Both the position numbers and the translations under genes were made by a program. Below the pieces are notes generated by a model. That model saw only the letters and a program-made list of their open reading frames with translations. It was not told the DNA's origin and did not search any database. From Sepiola atlantica (taxonomy: Eukaryota; Mollusca; Cephalopoda; Sepiida; Sepiolidae), in the NCBI GenBank assembly GCA_963556195.1, contig OY744537.1, positions 19,714,274 through 19,778,273 of the forward strand: a stretch of DNA of 64,000 nt, written 5' to 3'. Shown here piece after piece: positions 30,120 through 40,575 of this stretch; within the stretch, counting starts at the first letter, position 1; each line of letters begins with the position of its first letter.

Positions 30120-32789
30120 TTATAGAATGAAAGGTGAGTAGAGCTCGTGACGTTGATTGAGTGAGGGGTTTAATCTGGAGATGAGGATTGATTCTGTGAT
30201 TCTAAGGTCACCGATGTTTCTGACAGACGCTAAGATGGAGACGTGAATATCGCGCTGAGTGTTTGAGCAAATCTCTATGTGTTTGTGGAAAGAGGATATA
30301 CGGGTATTCAAGTGCTCCTTTATGCGCAAGTGTAGCGGTCTTGTAGTGTTGCCGATGTAAAATTTTTTGCATTTATTACACTGTAGTTTGTAAACACAGT
30401 TAGTGCGAAGGCACAGACCTGTGTTGGAGATAGGGCAATTGGCCAGGGAGCAGGGTTCGGGTGTGTGGTTAGTGTGTTTATTAGATAGATGTTGGCGTAA
30501 GGAGGTGCCAGTATGTGTTAGTTGTATGTTAAGGTTTTCCTTATGTATTGCCTTGCGGATGGAGGTGGTGATCTTATCGCTGAAGAAAGGGAGTTTTAAG
30601 AAGCATGTGTTAGCGAGGGTGCGGTGTCTACGTGTTTTGGGCTTATTTAGGTGGGCTATGGTTGGGGCGGGGTAGCCATTATTTTGGAGGGTTTGGTGGA
30701 AGTTTTTAGTGTGTGATATTTTGTCAGCAGCAGAAGAGCATTTATTTTGTATTCGGGTAATTTCATTATGGGCATAACTTAATTTGGCTTTTGTGGGCAG
30801 GGCAGACTTATAGTGTATGAAAAGGTTTTTGCAGGCAGGTTTCCTATAGAAGTTAGTGTGTATAGAGCCATCTTCGGTGATGTTAAGGTTGAAATCAAGG
30901 AGAGAGAGTGAGCCGGACTCGTTTGGGTGTTCTATGGTGAATTGTATGTGGGGGTCGGTGTTGTTGAATGTGTTGAATATTTGTGTGGCTTCGTCTTGAG
31001 AGGATGTAAGGATTAGAATGTCATCTATATATCTGGAGAAGAATATATAGGAGAGGCAGGAGTTAAGTGCTCGTTGTTCTAACCGGTTCATGTAGGTGAT
31101 GGCTAAGAGACCGGAAAGGCTAGAACCCATGGGGAGGCCGGAGATTTGTTTGAAAGTGTGCTGCTGAAAGGTAAAGTATGTGTTGTCGATGATGATGTAT
31201 AAGAGATTGTGAATGTCAGTAGGTGTTAGTCCGAAGAGCTCTAGGTTGTCAGAGGAAGATATGTGGTCGGTGATGAGGTCTATGGCTGGGTGTGCGGGTA
31301 TTGAGGTGTAGAGGGAGATTACGTCTAGGCTAAATATATAGTTGTTAGTTTGTAGTTGTTGGTGTTGGAGTGAGTGTAGTCTGCTAATTACTTGGTCCGA
31401 GCTGCTGACATGTGCGGGGAAGGTGGAGAGTAGTGGTTTGAGTAGTTGAGAGAGAAGCCAAGAGATTTTATAGAGTGGTCCTTCAATACTAGAGACTATA
31501 GGTCTAATTTGTGTGTGTGTGTTGGTCTTGTGTGTTTTAATGAGGTGGTAGAAGGTGGGAAGTCTGCTATTTTTGGTGGTGAAGTTGATTTTGTATTTTT
31601 TGGGGAGGTTACGTGTGAGACAGATTTGGGACCAGGTGTTGTTAATGGAGTTTTGGACTAATGTGGCTGAAATGTTGGGGGCGGGGGTGTATAGGTTGTT
31701 GTTGTTAAGATGTTCGAGAGCGAGTATGTTGTATGAGTCTTGAGAGATGATACAGAATTCCTTACCTTTATCAGAGGGTAAGTAAACTAGGTTTTTATTT
31801 TTCAGGTTTTCTAGGGTAAGGCGTTGGGATCTGGTGATGTTAGGGGTGATGTGGGGTTGTTCTTGTTGGAGTATATCAAGGATCCTCTGTTTTAATCTAG
31901 AAAGTTTTTGATCAAGTAGGTGGTTACTAGGTGGTGGGTGTAGTGGGTGGTCAAGCTGGTAGACAGGGAAGGAATTAGTAGTGTTGGTTGTATTATTAGG
32001 GATGTCTAGGGTGGGTTGATTAAATGCTGTGAGCCATTTGAGGTGATAAGCTGTTCTACAGAATTGAGTCTCGATCTTAAGTTTTGTGTGGTCGTTTAGC
32101 TTTTGGGTGGTGATGAATTTGGGGCCAAGGCTGAGAAGCTCAGTCTCGGCAGTAGTAAGGGAGCCGGTGAGGTCAGTGACCATGGGGGGGCTAGTGAGGT
32201 GGTTGTTGGAGTTGTAGGTTCTGGTGGTACTAGTGTTCTTGGTGATGTGAGGTTGAGAATATTTCTGGGAAAGCCAAGTGAATTTCCGTTTAAGTCGGTT
32301 TTTCTCGAGGTTGAAGCAATGGTGATAGGCATCATTGACAGCCGTAGATATGTTGTGTGTTGATTGTTCTGTGGGTGTGGATAGTGAGGAGTTGATCTCT
32401 GTGATGGTGTTGATGAGTTGATGAAGTTTACAATGGAGGTATTGGATAATTTTCTTGATACAATAGTTATGTATGAATTTTCTGGCTGGGTAAAGTATGG
32501 GTAGGTGGAGGCAGGCAGGTAGGTGGATGTTTTGTATAGTGTTGGGTGTTATGTTGTGCTTGAGGCATCTTTTGAGGAAGCGGATCTGGCAGCTGGCTTT
32601 GGCACGTTTCTCCGAGAGTCGGAATAATTCTCTGGCGTATGCAAACTGTGTCTGGCCTAGACGAAGTGTTAGTAGAGAATGGTAGTTTGCTTGAAGCATT
32701 GCTGGGTATAGTAGTAGTAAGTTTTTGAAAGGCTGTGGGCAATGCAATTCCGGGTAAGATGCAAGATGAAAGGAAAGGAACAAAAACAA
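30120..32789 (-). CDS. Penelope-like reverse transcriptase with GIY-YIG endonuclease
   Basis: Intact 889-residue frame. Residues 1-40 lie in the upstream terminal repeat. Landmarks: PSDKGKEF at 338-345; LIKTHKT at 416-422; motif A FSLDVISLYTSIP at 486-498 with D489; motif B GLPMGSSLSG at 551-560; motif C YIDD at 587-590; then a Cys-rich linker (C780, C785, C793, C798), CNKC at 804-807 and the endonuclease with FYIGN at 810-814, R822 and a catalytic-type Glu at 866 (TESIL). The order RT then GIY-YIG identifies an endonuclease-positive Penelope-like element. The enzyme is expected to nick the target and copy the element RNA onto the free end. The Met at 32,789 was chosen because the frame is open from there and is shared by the truncated copy at 28,624. 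No stop or frameshift: probably young and possibly active. Confidence 0.94.
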   Translation of the reverse strand: MFLFLSFHLASYPELHCPQPFKNLLLLYPAMLQANYHSLLTLRLGQTQFAYARELFRLSEKRAKASCQIRFLKRCLKHNITPNTIQNIHLPACLHLPILYPARKFIHNYCIKKIIQYLHCKLHQLINTITEINSSLSTPTEQSTHNISTAVNDAYHHCFNLEKNRLKRKFTWLSQKYSQPHITKNTSTTRTYNSNNHLTSPPMVTDLTGSLTTAETELLSLGPKFITTQKLNDHTKLKIETQFCRTAYHLKWLTAFNQPTLDIPNNTTNTTNSFPVYQLDHPLHPPPSNHLLDQKLSRLKQRILDILQQEQPHITPNITRSQRLTLENLKNKNLVYLPSDKGKEFCIISQDSYNILALEHLNNNNLYTPAPNISATLVQNSINNTWSQICLTRNLPKKYKINFTTKNSRLPTFYHLIKTHKTNTHTQIRPIVSSIEGPLYKISWLLSQLLKPLLSTFPAHVSSSDQVISRLHSLQHQQLQTNNYIFSLDVISLYTSIPAHPAIDLITDHISSSDNLELFGLTPTDIHNLLYIIIDNTYFTFQQHTFKQISGLPMGSSLSGLLAITYMNRLEQRALNSCLSYIFFSRYIDDILILTSSQDEATQIFNTFNNTDPHIQFTIEHPNESGSLSLLDFNLNITEDGSIHTNFYRKPACKNLFIHYKSALPTKAKLSYAHNEITRIQNKCSSAADKISHTKNFHQTLQNNGYPAPTIAHLNKPKTRRHRTLANTCFLKLPFFSDKITTSIRKAIHKENLNIQLTHTGTSLRQHLSNKHTNHTPEPCSLANCPISNTGLCLRTNCVYKLQCNKCKKFYIGNTTRPLHLRIKEHLNTRISSFHKHIEICSNTQRDIHVSILASVRNIGDLRITESILISRLNPSLNQRHELYSPFIL

Positions 32790-34106
32790 TAAAAATAAAT
32801 CGAATACGATATAAGACTTACTATTTATTTTTCCTTTTTTTTCCTTTTTTTTTTTTTTTCTTACATAACAGCAAGAGTGTTTTAGCTGTCCGGGTGATTA
32901 AAAATCACTATTTGATATTTCGGGAAAAGACATCCCTTTTTCAAAAATAATTAGACCAGAAGAAGAATAATATTTTATTCTTCTCCGACTGTGTAGAGAA
33001 TAAAACAAAACAAAATGGCTGCCAGATATAGACCGCAGCAAAAAACAGTTTCACAGGGAATATAAATTAAGTTAAGTTTTATTTTAATATTATGTTAAAT
33101 ATATGATTGGTGTTTAGAATATTAGTGTAATGTTGGTTAGGTGTATGGTGTTCGATAAACTGTTATTTTTGATAATATATATCATTTTTTTATTTTATTT
33201 ATTTATTTATTTTTTTTTTATATTTGAATATTTACTTTGTTTTATCTTCGTATTTTTAATTTGTTTATCTTTCTATCGTAATTTAAGAATTTTAATATAA
33301 ATTAAAGTAATTAGTCTCATATTTTAAATATTCTAGATCTATCTACTTATCGATTTCGATTATCATCTATTAAAGAAGTGTTATTAATTACTAATTGTGA
33401 GTTTCGTCAAATTAGATTAACGAATTAACTTATTAACTTGATATATATATTATAAGATAAAGGGGAGTAACTCTGGATTTTTTAAAATATTTTTTTTTTT
33501 ATAATTAATTTTTTTTTTTTTTAATTTTTTTTTTTAAATTTTATAAAATCTTTTTTTTTGGTGGAGATCTGTATAACAATATTAGTATATATATACAACA
33601 TATATACACAAATGCATATATACATATATATATACATATCTATGTATTATTGTTTGTTTAATTGTTTATCTATATATATTCATCAATTTCTTTACATATT
33701 TGTTTGTTTTTGTTTTTTTTGTTTTTTTTTAATTATTTATAATCTTTTTTTTTGGTGGAGATCTGTATAACAATATTAGTATATATATACAACATATATA
33801 CACAAATGCATATATACATATATATATACATATCTATGTATTATTGTTTGTTTAATTGTTTATCTATATATATTCATCAATTTCTTTACATATTTGTTTG
33901 TTTGTTTTTTTTTTTGTTTTTTTTTGTTTTGTTTTTTATTTATTTATTTTTTATTATTATTATTTACTTGTTTAATTTATTTTATGAATTATTTATTTAA
34001 TATTTGCATGTTATTTGTATACATTCTATATGTGTTTGGATTTATTAATTAATAATGCTAGGTTATGGAGTGACTTATTTTGGTGGGTTAGACGAGTATG
34101 CTGAAT
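32670..34106 (-). repeat. Penelope terminal repeat, upstream copy
   Basis: Near-identical to 28,505-29,940 at a spacing of 4,165-4,166 bases. It supplies the start codon of the 889-residue protein, so any promoter would lie within it, upstream (above 32,789). Confidence 0.93.
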
Positions 34107-35121
34107 AAAAACAAAAACAAAAACAAAAACAAACAAATATGTAAAGAAATTGATGAATATATATAGATAAACAATTAAACAAACAATAATACATAGATAT
34201 GTATATATATATGTATATATGCATTTGTGTATATATGTTGTATATATATACTAATATTGTTATACAGATCTCCACCAAAAAAAAAGATTTTATAAAATTT
34301 AAAAAAAAAAATTAAAAAAAAAAAAATTAATTATAAAAAAAAAAATATTTTAAAAAATCCAGAGTTACTCCCCTTTATCTTATAATATATATATCAAGTT
34401 AATAAGTTAATTCGTTAATCTAATTTGACGAAACTCACAATTAGTAATTAATAACACTTCTTTAATAGATGATAATCGAAATCGATAAGTAGATAGATCT
34501 AGAATATTTAAAATATGAGACTAATTACTTTAATTTATATTAAAATTCTTAAATTACGATAGAAAGATAAACAAATTAAAAATACGAAGATAAAACAAAG
34601 TAAATATTCAAATATAAAAAAAAAAAAAATAAATAAATAAAATAAAAAAATGATATATATTATCAAAAATAACAGTTTATCGAACACCATACACCTAACC
34701 AACATTACACTAATATTCTAAACACCAATCATATATTTAACATAATATTAAAATAAAACTTAACTTAATTTATATTCCCTGTGAAACTGTTTTTTTGCTG
34801 CGGTCTATATCTGGCAGCCATTTTGTTTTGTTTTATTCTCTACACAGTCGGAGAAGAATAAAATATTATTCTTCTTCTGGTCTAATTATTTTTGAAAAAG
34901 GGATGTCTTTTCCCGAAATATCAAATAGTGATTTTTAATCACCCGGACAGCTAAAACACTCTTGCTGTTATGTAAGAAAAAAAAAAAAAAAGGAAAAAAA
35001 AGGAAAAATAAATAGTAAGTCTTATATCGTATTCGATTTATTTTTATTGTTTTTGTTCCTTTCCTTTCATCTTGCATCTTACCCGGAATTGCATTGCCCA
35101 CAGCCTTTCAAAAACTTACTA
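34107..35121 (+). repeat. Inverted, truncated Penelope terminal repeat
   Basis: Reverse-complement copy of the terminal repeat joined directly to the upstream repeat at ATTC-AGC/GAAT. It lacks the second 194-base unit and the outer ~44 bases, and starts with a run of AAAAAC units produced from the T-rich region. It carries the degenerate hammerhead on the plus strand at 34,880-34,950. Confidence 0.92.
34880..34950 (+). ncRNA. Degenerate hammerhead in Penelope terminal repeat
   Basis: Shown here in the inverted copy; the same block is at 28,726-28,792 and 32,891-32,957 on the minus strand, that is, sense to the RT gene in the direct repeats. TTTGAAAAAGGGATG, a short loop and TTTTCCCGAAATATC give a good helix II (GGGA against TCCC) next to GAAA, and a helix III can form from AAATATC against GATTTTT with one mismatch. 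The expected CTGANGA word reads TTTGAAAA, so two core residues are wrong. Penelope terminal repeats are known to carry hammerheads, which supports homology; activity is unlikely. Confidence 0.5.
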
Positions 35122-35742
35122 AATATATATATATATAAAACTCAATGTCTGTATGTGTGTGTGTGCGCCCTATAAAAAAAGTTAGCGAATCTAGATAAAA
35201 TCTAAGTGTACTCTAATTTAAAATTCACCGAGAAAGTTAATGGGCGTATTCTCGAATCTCTAAATTCACTGCTAAGGGAGGGGGGGGGGGGCTATGGGGC
35301 AGATTTCGTCTGGGAGGGGGTCGATTATTTCAGCTATTTTCAGCTTAATTTCAATTTAATTATGTATTAATTTAAATAGAAAACAATTATATCATGTAGT
35401 CTTTTTAAAAAAAAACTGCAAGTCATTTCCTCAAATTCAACCGGAAATGACATCATAGAGAGGATGTGGTGTAGAGGGAGAAATTCAAAAATTCTAATAC
35501 GATAATTCTAGGGAGGAGGAGGATGGCGACTAACCCAGGTTTTACTTAGCCAACTCATAATTCAAAACAGGAAATGAGTCAGCATTTTTAGATTTTACAT
35601 TTTAGTGGACACTGCTCGCCACTGTCAGCCAGTGCCCGCCCTATAAAGAAATAGTCAACTCATAATTCAAAACAGAAAATTTAGATTTTACATTTTAGTA
35701 GACACTGCCTGCCAGTGTCTGCCACTGTCTGTCATTGTCATG

Positions 35743-35784
<42 letters not shown>

Positions 35785-36004
35785 CATGTATAAAAAATTC
35801 CCCCACCTGTACATAGAACAAGCTATACTAACTTACTATTGAGCTATGAGATTGTAATCTACTTTTTCATGTGTACACTTCCTCCACTATTGCAAATATT
35901 AGGTGATAAGAGTTTTTAAGAGTATAAAAGCAAGTGATGTGAGAACAGTGATCAAAGTGATAACTTAATCTGCCAACCAATTGAGTATACAAACAGCCCT
36001 GCAA

Positions 36005-36005
<1 letters not shown>
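35122..36005. other. Non-coding with a ~100-bp direct duplication
   Basis: No gene. ACTCATAATTCAAAACAG followed by TTTAGATTTTACATTTTAGT and GACACTGC recurs at about 35,553-35,640 and 35,655-35,740. A run of 12 G residues lies near 35,280, and a (TA)n tract at 35,747-35,781. Confidence 0.7.

Positions 36006-36048
<43 letters not shown>
36006..36048. repeat. (TA)n microsatellite
   Basis: About 21 TA units. Confidence 0.97.
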
Positions 36049-36051
<3 letters not shown>

Positions 36052-36271
36052 CATAAATTCTATTATATATTATTATTAAATAGTTTTTAACGCCAATACA
36101 TAGTTAAAGCAAAATAAATTGCTTTGGACAATCAAAAGAATTTCCAACGCTATTGATAATGTTTAACCATTCATTTATTTATTTTTATTGTTGCTTATGT
36201 TTGAATTCCTGTTTTGAAACATGACGTAAATCAGAAATCGATGACGTCACATCAAAGCTATAATTATAAGA

Positions 36272-36420
36272 AAATCTAAATAGCTCAGTTCATAGAACAT
36301 CAGACTGAAGATCTGAAGGTTTCAGTTCCGATTTCTTCATAAGGGGACATAAAAGTGGTGCAAACTGTTCTGTTCAGGAAATTCATTTTACCTGTCCTGT
36401 TAGTGTTAATCATTTAAAGA
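36272..36420 (+). repeat. tRNA-Phe-like SINE or pseudogene
   Basis: AAATAGCTCAGTT and GACTGAAGATCTGAAGG match the D-arm and the GAA-anticodon arm of tRNA-Phe, and CAGTTCCGATTTC is a weakened B box. Several stem positions no longer pair and the acceptor stem is lost, so it is not a working tRNA gene. The following words GGGGACATAAAAGTGGTGCA recur at 48,490-48,515 without the head, which favours a SINE whose tail is dispersed separately. Confidence 0.65.
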
Positions 36421-36654
36421 TAAAAGTAATTTATAGTTGTTGTTATTTGAATAAAACATTTTCTGATTAAAGAGTATGATTTGAAATTGTTTGTATTACA
36501 ATATATTCGGACGTTACCCAAACATGATGATGTTTGGAGGGGGGCATCACAAGAGTTTCATTAATTTTTGAAATTCCAAATATTGAGGAAAATATTTTAA
36601 ATTTCAAATATTTATGGAACTCTTGTGATGTCATTATATACCTTCTGTCTCTCG

Positions 36655-37435
36655 TCTCACCCTCGTTTTCTTCCTCTTCTTTTTCTCTCTTCTCAGCTCT
36701 TTTTCGCTCTTCTTTCCTCTATTTCGCTCTCTTCTTTCCTCTATTTCGCTCTCTTCTTTCCTCTATTTCGCTCTCTTCTTTCCTCTATTTCGCTCTCTTC
36801 TTTCCTCTATTTCGCTCTCTTCTTTCCTCTATTTCGCTCTCTTCTTTCCTCTATTTCGCTCTCTTCTTTCCTCTATTTCGCTCTCTTCTTTCCTCTATTT
36901 CGCTCTCTTCTTTCCTCTATTTCGCTCTCTTCTTTCCTCTATTTCTCTCTCTTCTTTCCTCTATTTCTCTCTTCTTTCCTCTATTTCTCTCTTCTTTCCT
37001 CTATTTCTCTCTTCTTTCCTCTATTTCTCTCTCTCTTCTTTCCTCTCTCTCTCTTCTTTCCTCTCTCTCTCTTCTTTCCTCTATTTCTCTCCTTTCCTCT
37101 ATTTCTCTCTTCTTTCCTCTATTTCTCTCCTTTCCTCTATTTCTCTCTTCTTTCCTCTATTTCTCTCTTCTTTCCATCTATTTCTCTCTTCTTTCCATCT
37201 ATTTCTCTCTTCTTTCCATCTATTTCTCTCTTCTTTCCATCTATTTCTCTCTTCTTTCCATCTATTTCTCTCTTCTTTCCTCTATTTCTCTATTTCTCTT
37301 CTATTCTATTCTCCTCTCTTCTCTCCTTTTCTCTTTCTCTCCTTTTCTCTTTCCCTCTCCCTCTCCCTTTCTCTTTCCCTCTCCCTTTCTCTTTCCCTCT
37401 CCCTTTCTCTTTCCCTCTCCCTTTCTCTTTTACTT
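36655..37435. repeat. 780-bp polypyrimidine tract with tandem arrays
   Basis: Nearly pure C/T on the plus strand. From 36,720 to about 36,945 the unit is 22 bp (ATTTCGCTCTCTTCTTTCCTCT minus its first and last base; about ten copies), then shorter units with CTATTTCTCTCTTCTTTC, then CTTTCCCTCTCC units. Two plus-strand frames are open over it (Ser/Leu/Phe-only), an artefact of composition. Confidence 0.95.
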
Positions 37436-38015
37436 ATTTACATCATTCCATTCCTCTCGCCCTTGATTTACATTATTCATTTTTTCTCACCATCTAAAAC
37501 ATTCCTGTACAGATGTGCACGGTGAGAAGCAAGCGAGATAACATCATCAGAGTTTTAGTAGCAAATATTTGATTATATAAATCGTCTAGGCTGGTTGCTG
37601 CTGATCTATATCATACAACCTGTTGATGTGTGTGTTTATTTGAAAGTAGCATCATAATAGAAGTGCCAAGAGGAATGAAATGATGTAAACAATTGAGAAA
37701 AAGAGGAGTGAGGGAGGGGAAGAGACAAGAGAGAGGGGGAGGAATATTTAATAAAACATCTAACAAATACTGATCCAACGGATCCCGGGTGATCTAGTAT
37801 GTTATAATTGAATTTCTTTTGACAAACTGACAAATTTGCTTTTTTATCAAATAGAAAATATTTATTCGTATTAAAAGCAATTCAATGTTTGTCTGGTAAA
37901 GGAAAGATCTATTATGGATGTATGCCTTGACTATAACGCCAAATCCATTGAACAGATTCTTATGATATTTGGAGTAGAAATTCTTTCTATATATCGTCAT
38001 GGGTATCACAGACTA

Positions 38016-38330
38016 TATACACGGTGTATCTGAAAAGTAATTGGATTAGTGTCACAAACAATTTATTTCAATTCCAAATAACAAACTACATTTTTACCCC
38101 CTTCAAAGTATCCCCCCCTACTCGAATCTAATGCATTTTATCATCTTCTCTGCCACATTTCTATGCATTAATGAAAGGATTCTAAACGTCACATGGAACA
38201 AGATCAGGTGAATAAGGAGGTTGTTCCAGTATGGTGATGTTCGTTTTGGTCAGGAACTGCCAGATGGTTAGTAAGTTTTGGGTAGGTGCATTGTCGTGGT
38301 GAAGAAGAGGTGTAAACAAAAGCATGTGCA
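38016..38330 (-). pseudogene. mariner transposase C-terminal fragment
   Basis: The complement of 38,180-38,310 reads in one frame LLHHDNAPTQNLLTIWQ, then ILEQPPYSPDLVPCDV. These are the second catalytic Asp (HHDNAP) and third catalytic Asp (YSPDL) segments of mariner transposases. The 3' part is degenerate down to a terminal-repeat-like GGTGTATCTGAAAAGTAATT at 38,024. The N-terminal half is absent. Confidence 0.85.
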
Positions 38331-38384
38331 GAAAGCCAAGATTAAAGTTATATAATCTCAAACAACCATGTTAGATGGTGACAC

Positions 38385-39835
38385 AATCCACTTATTCATC
38401 TTTCGCCCATCAGTTCTGTTTCCCTTCTTGCTGTCCCCTATCTTTAAAAATGCTGGTGATCTAACCCAACTAAGTACCCTCATGTTAGTCTCCTCTTCGT
38501 TATTAGCAAAGTTTTTGAAAGGTTTGTCAACGGCAACTTTGCTCATTTTCTGGAAAGTCTGGGTCTCTTTAGTGATGTTCAGTATGGCTTTCGTGGTTTT
38601 CGTTCAACTGCTGATCTTTTGACTGTTATAACTGCGTGGATCTGTCGGTTTATAGATAATTCAGGAGAGGGTAGAGCCATTGCTCTTGACATTTCGAAGG
38701 CGTTCGACAGAGTGTGGCATTCTGGTCTCCTACACAAACTTCAGGGTCACGGTATTGGTGGTGAGATTCTTGACATTATTAGGTCATTTCTTTCTGATCG
38801 AAGCATGTGAGTAATTTTGGACGGTGTCTCTTTTTTCTCTTTTCCTATCGATGCTAGTGTTCCCCAGGGCTCTATTCTAGGCTCAACACTGTTTCTTTTC
38901 TATATAAATGATCTTCCAAAGAATATTATTCAGAAAATTAACATCTATGCTGATGATACCACTCTCTATTCTGGTGTTGCTTCTCGCCTATCTCCCTATA
39001 TGCAGCTGATCTAGAAGTTGACCTGGGTTCAGTTGTGGATTGGGGTACAAGATGGCTTTTGTTTAATCATGTTAAGACTCAGCTTGTGTCTTTCAATTGT
39101 AGGCGTGCCCCTTTTCTTTCTGAGATTTTCATGGATACCTCTGCTCTTGAGGAGAAATCGACTATGAAACTTCTTGGTCTTTCTCTCTCATCAAATTTTT
39201 CTTGAAGTTCATACATTAGATCCATTGCTCTTTCTACTTCTTGTAAAGTCGGTTCTCTCTATCGCTCCAAACACTTTCTCACACCTGAGGCTATTCTCTA
39301 TTTCTACAAATCTACTATCATATATGGAGTACTGTTGCCATAGTTGGCCTGGTGAATCTCTGTCCTATTTGAGGGTTCTTGATAAGGTGCAGAAACGTAT
39401 CTGTAATTTGATTGGCCACAATATTTCTTCTCTGCACTCTCTCTCTCTCACAGACGTGATGTTGCTAGTCTCAGTCTTTTCTATAAATACTATTATGGTA
39501 TGTGTTCTTCAGAATTATGTGATCTATTCCCTGCTTCTTTTGTTCCAGCTCGTTTGACTCGTTGGTCTAGTGGTCTCCATTAATTCTCTGTTTTGATACC
39601 TCATTGTAATACATCTTCCTTTTCTAGTAACTTCTTTTCAAAAACTGCAGGTTTGTGGAACTCTCTTCCTGCTGACTGTTTTCCTCCTACCTATAGCCTT
39701 AGTCTTTTCAAGACTAAGTCCAATAGACATCTCCTGTCTTTTCGATCATCATATTTTGTTCTTGTTAGCTCCTTACATCAAGTGGCTTCATGTCTTGTCT
39801 GGGGCGATTTCCATAAATAAAAATAACAAACTCAC
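38385..39835 (+). pseudogene. LINE reverse transcriptase, family A relative
   Basis: Plus-strand reading, with frame changes: IFKNAGD, QYGFRGFRS, AIALDISKAFDRVWH (motif A), ASVPQGSILG (motif B), INIYADDTTLYSG (motif C), then MEYCCHSWPGE, LDKVQKRICNLIG, and near the 3' end LWNSLPADCFPPTYSL. Only a few breaks (stop at 38,808; frame shifts near 39,000, 39,180 and 39,440). It diverges from the other family A copies but has the same layout, so it is a separate subfamily. The endonuclease domain is missing. Confidence 0.85.
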
Positions 39836-39954
39836 ACAGCACACTCAATTCTGTTACTTTTCAGACACCTTCGTATAGACATTTTTGCTCTTATAAAGGA
39901 ATCCTTAAAATGTTTATTCAATCATGTAAGCTCTATTATTACTCAGTTTTCACT

Positions 39955-40575
39955 GCAAAGAAGGTGGGCTCCCTCTACCGTGCTAGTAAACTTCTCACAC
40001 CTGACATTATCCTATATCTCTACAAAGCCACCATCCGCCCATGCATGGAGTATTGTTGCCACATCTGGGCTGGGGCATCATCTACTAGTCTCTCCCTCCT
40101 TGACAAGGTCCAAAAAAGAGTCGCCAACCTAATAGGTCCCTCACTGTCAACCAAACTCCAGTCCCTGTCCCATCGCCGCAATTGTTTTACAAATACTTCA
40201 ATGGATTATGCTCCGATGAATTGGCTACTCTGGTGCCCCCACGATGTAAATTCACTAGACCAACTCGACAATCAACTAAATCCCATCCATTCACTGTGAA
40301 GGTTCCCAGATTCCGAAGAGCTTTCTACTCCAAAAGCTTCTTTTCTCACTCATGCTGCTGGACTCTGGAACTCCCTCCCTGCTCCCTGTTTTCCTGACGA
40401 TACTGACATGGAGAAATTTAAAACTAATATAAACAGATATCTTGCTGCGCAGTTCCCAATTTAGATTGAGTCCCCCTCCCCCCAACCCCCCCAAAAAAAC
40501 CTTCACCCTTTTTCTCAGTTTCCCTTACGTCTACAGTGGCAGCCTGCCTTGCTTGAAGTGAACTATGTAAAAAAA
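39955..40575 (+). pseudogene. LINE 3' fragment, family A
   Basis: Plus strand gives KKVGSLYRASKLLTPDIILY, then MEYCCHIWAGASSTSLSLLD and KVQKRVANLIGPSLS with a frame change near 40,180, followed by ELATLVPPRCKFTRPTRQS and the standard 3' end with ACGTCTACAGTGGCAGCC and an A run at 40,568. It is the second best preserved copy of this tail in the window after 50,655. Confidence 0.82.

Larger units (their letters stand above)
28505..35121 (-). mobile_element. Penelope-like element, full structure
   Basis: On the minus strand the order is: inverted truncated terminal repeat (35,121-34,107), terminal repeat (34,106-32,670), coding region (ending 30,120), 180-base 3' spacer, second terminal repeat (29,940-28,505). 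The two direct repeats are about 1,436 bp and near-identical, with a few T-run and single-base differences. The coding frame begins inside the upstream repeat. Both outer ends abut TA-rich tracts, and no clear target duplication is visible. Long terminal repeats, an inverted partial copy and an RT plus GIY-YIG protein are the defining features of endonuclease-positive Penelope-like elements. Confidence 0.93.

Noticed and set aside
31446..31661. GTG/TGT-rich short plus-strand frames opposite the Penelope gene
   Set aside because: Antisense shadows of the RT palm region.
32096..32742. Additional open frames inside the Penelope coding region, both strands
   Set aside because: They lie in other frames of the intact 889-residue gene and have no motifs of their own.
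36272..36345. Possible tRNA-Phe (GAA) gene
   Set aside because: The anticodon arm is good, but the acceptor stem is lost and the T-arm is damaged; its tail recurs elsewhere as a SINE tail.
36534..37497. Two overlapping plus-strand open frames of 310 and 290 codons
   Set aside because: They consist almost only of Ser, Leu, Phe and Tyr and lie on a C/T tandem array; openness follows from composition.
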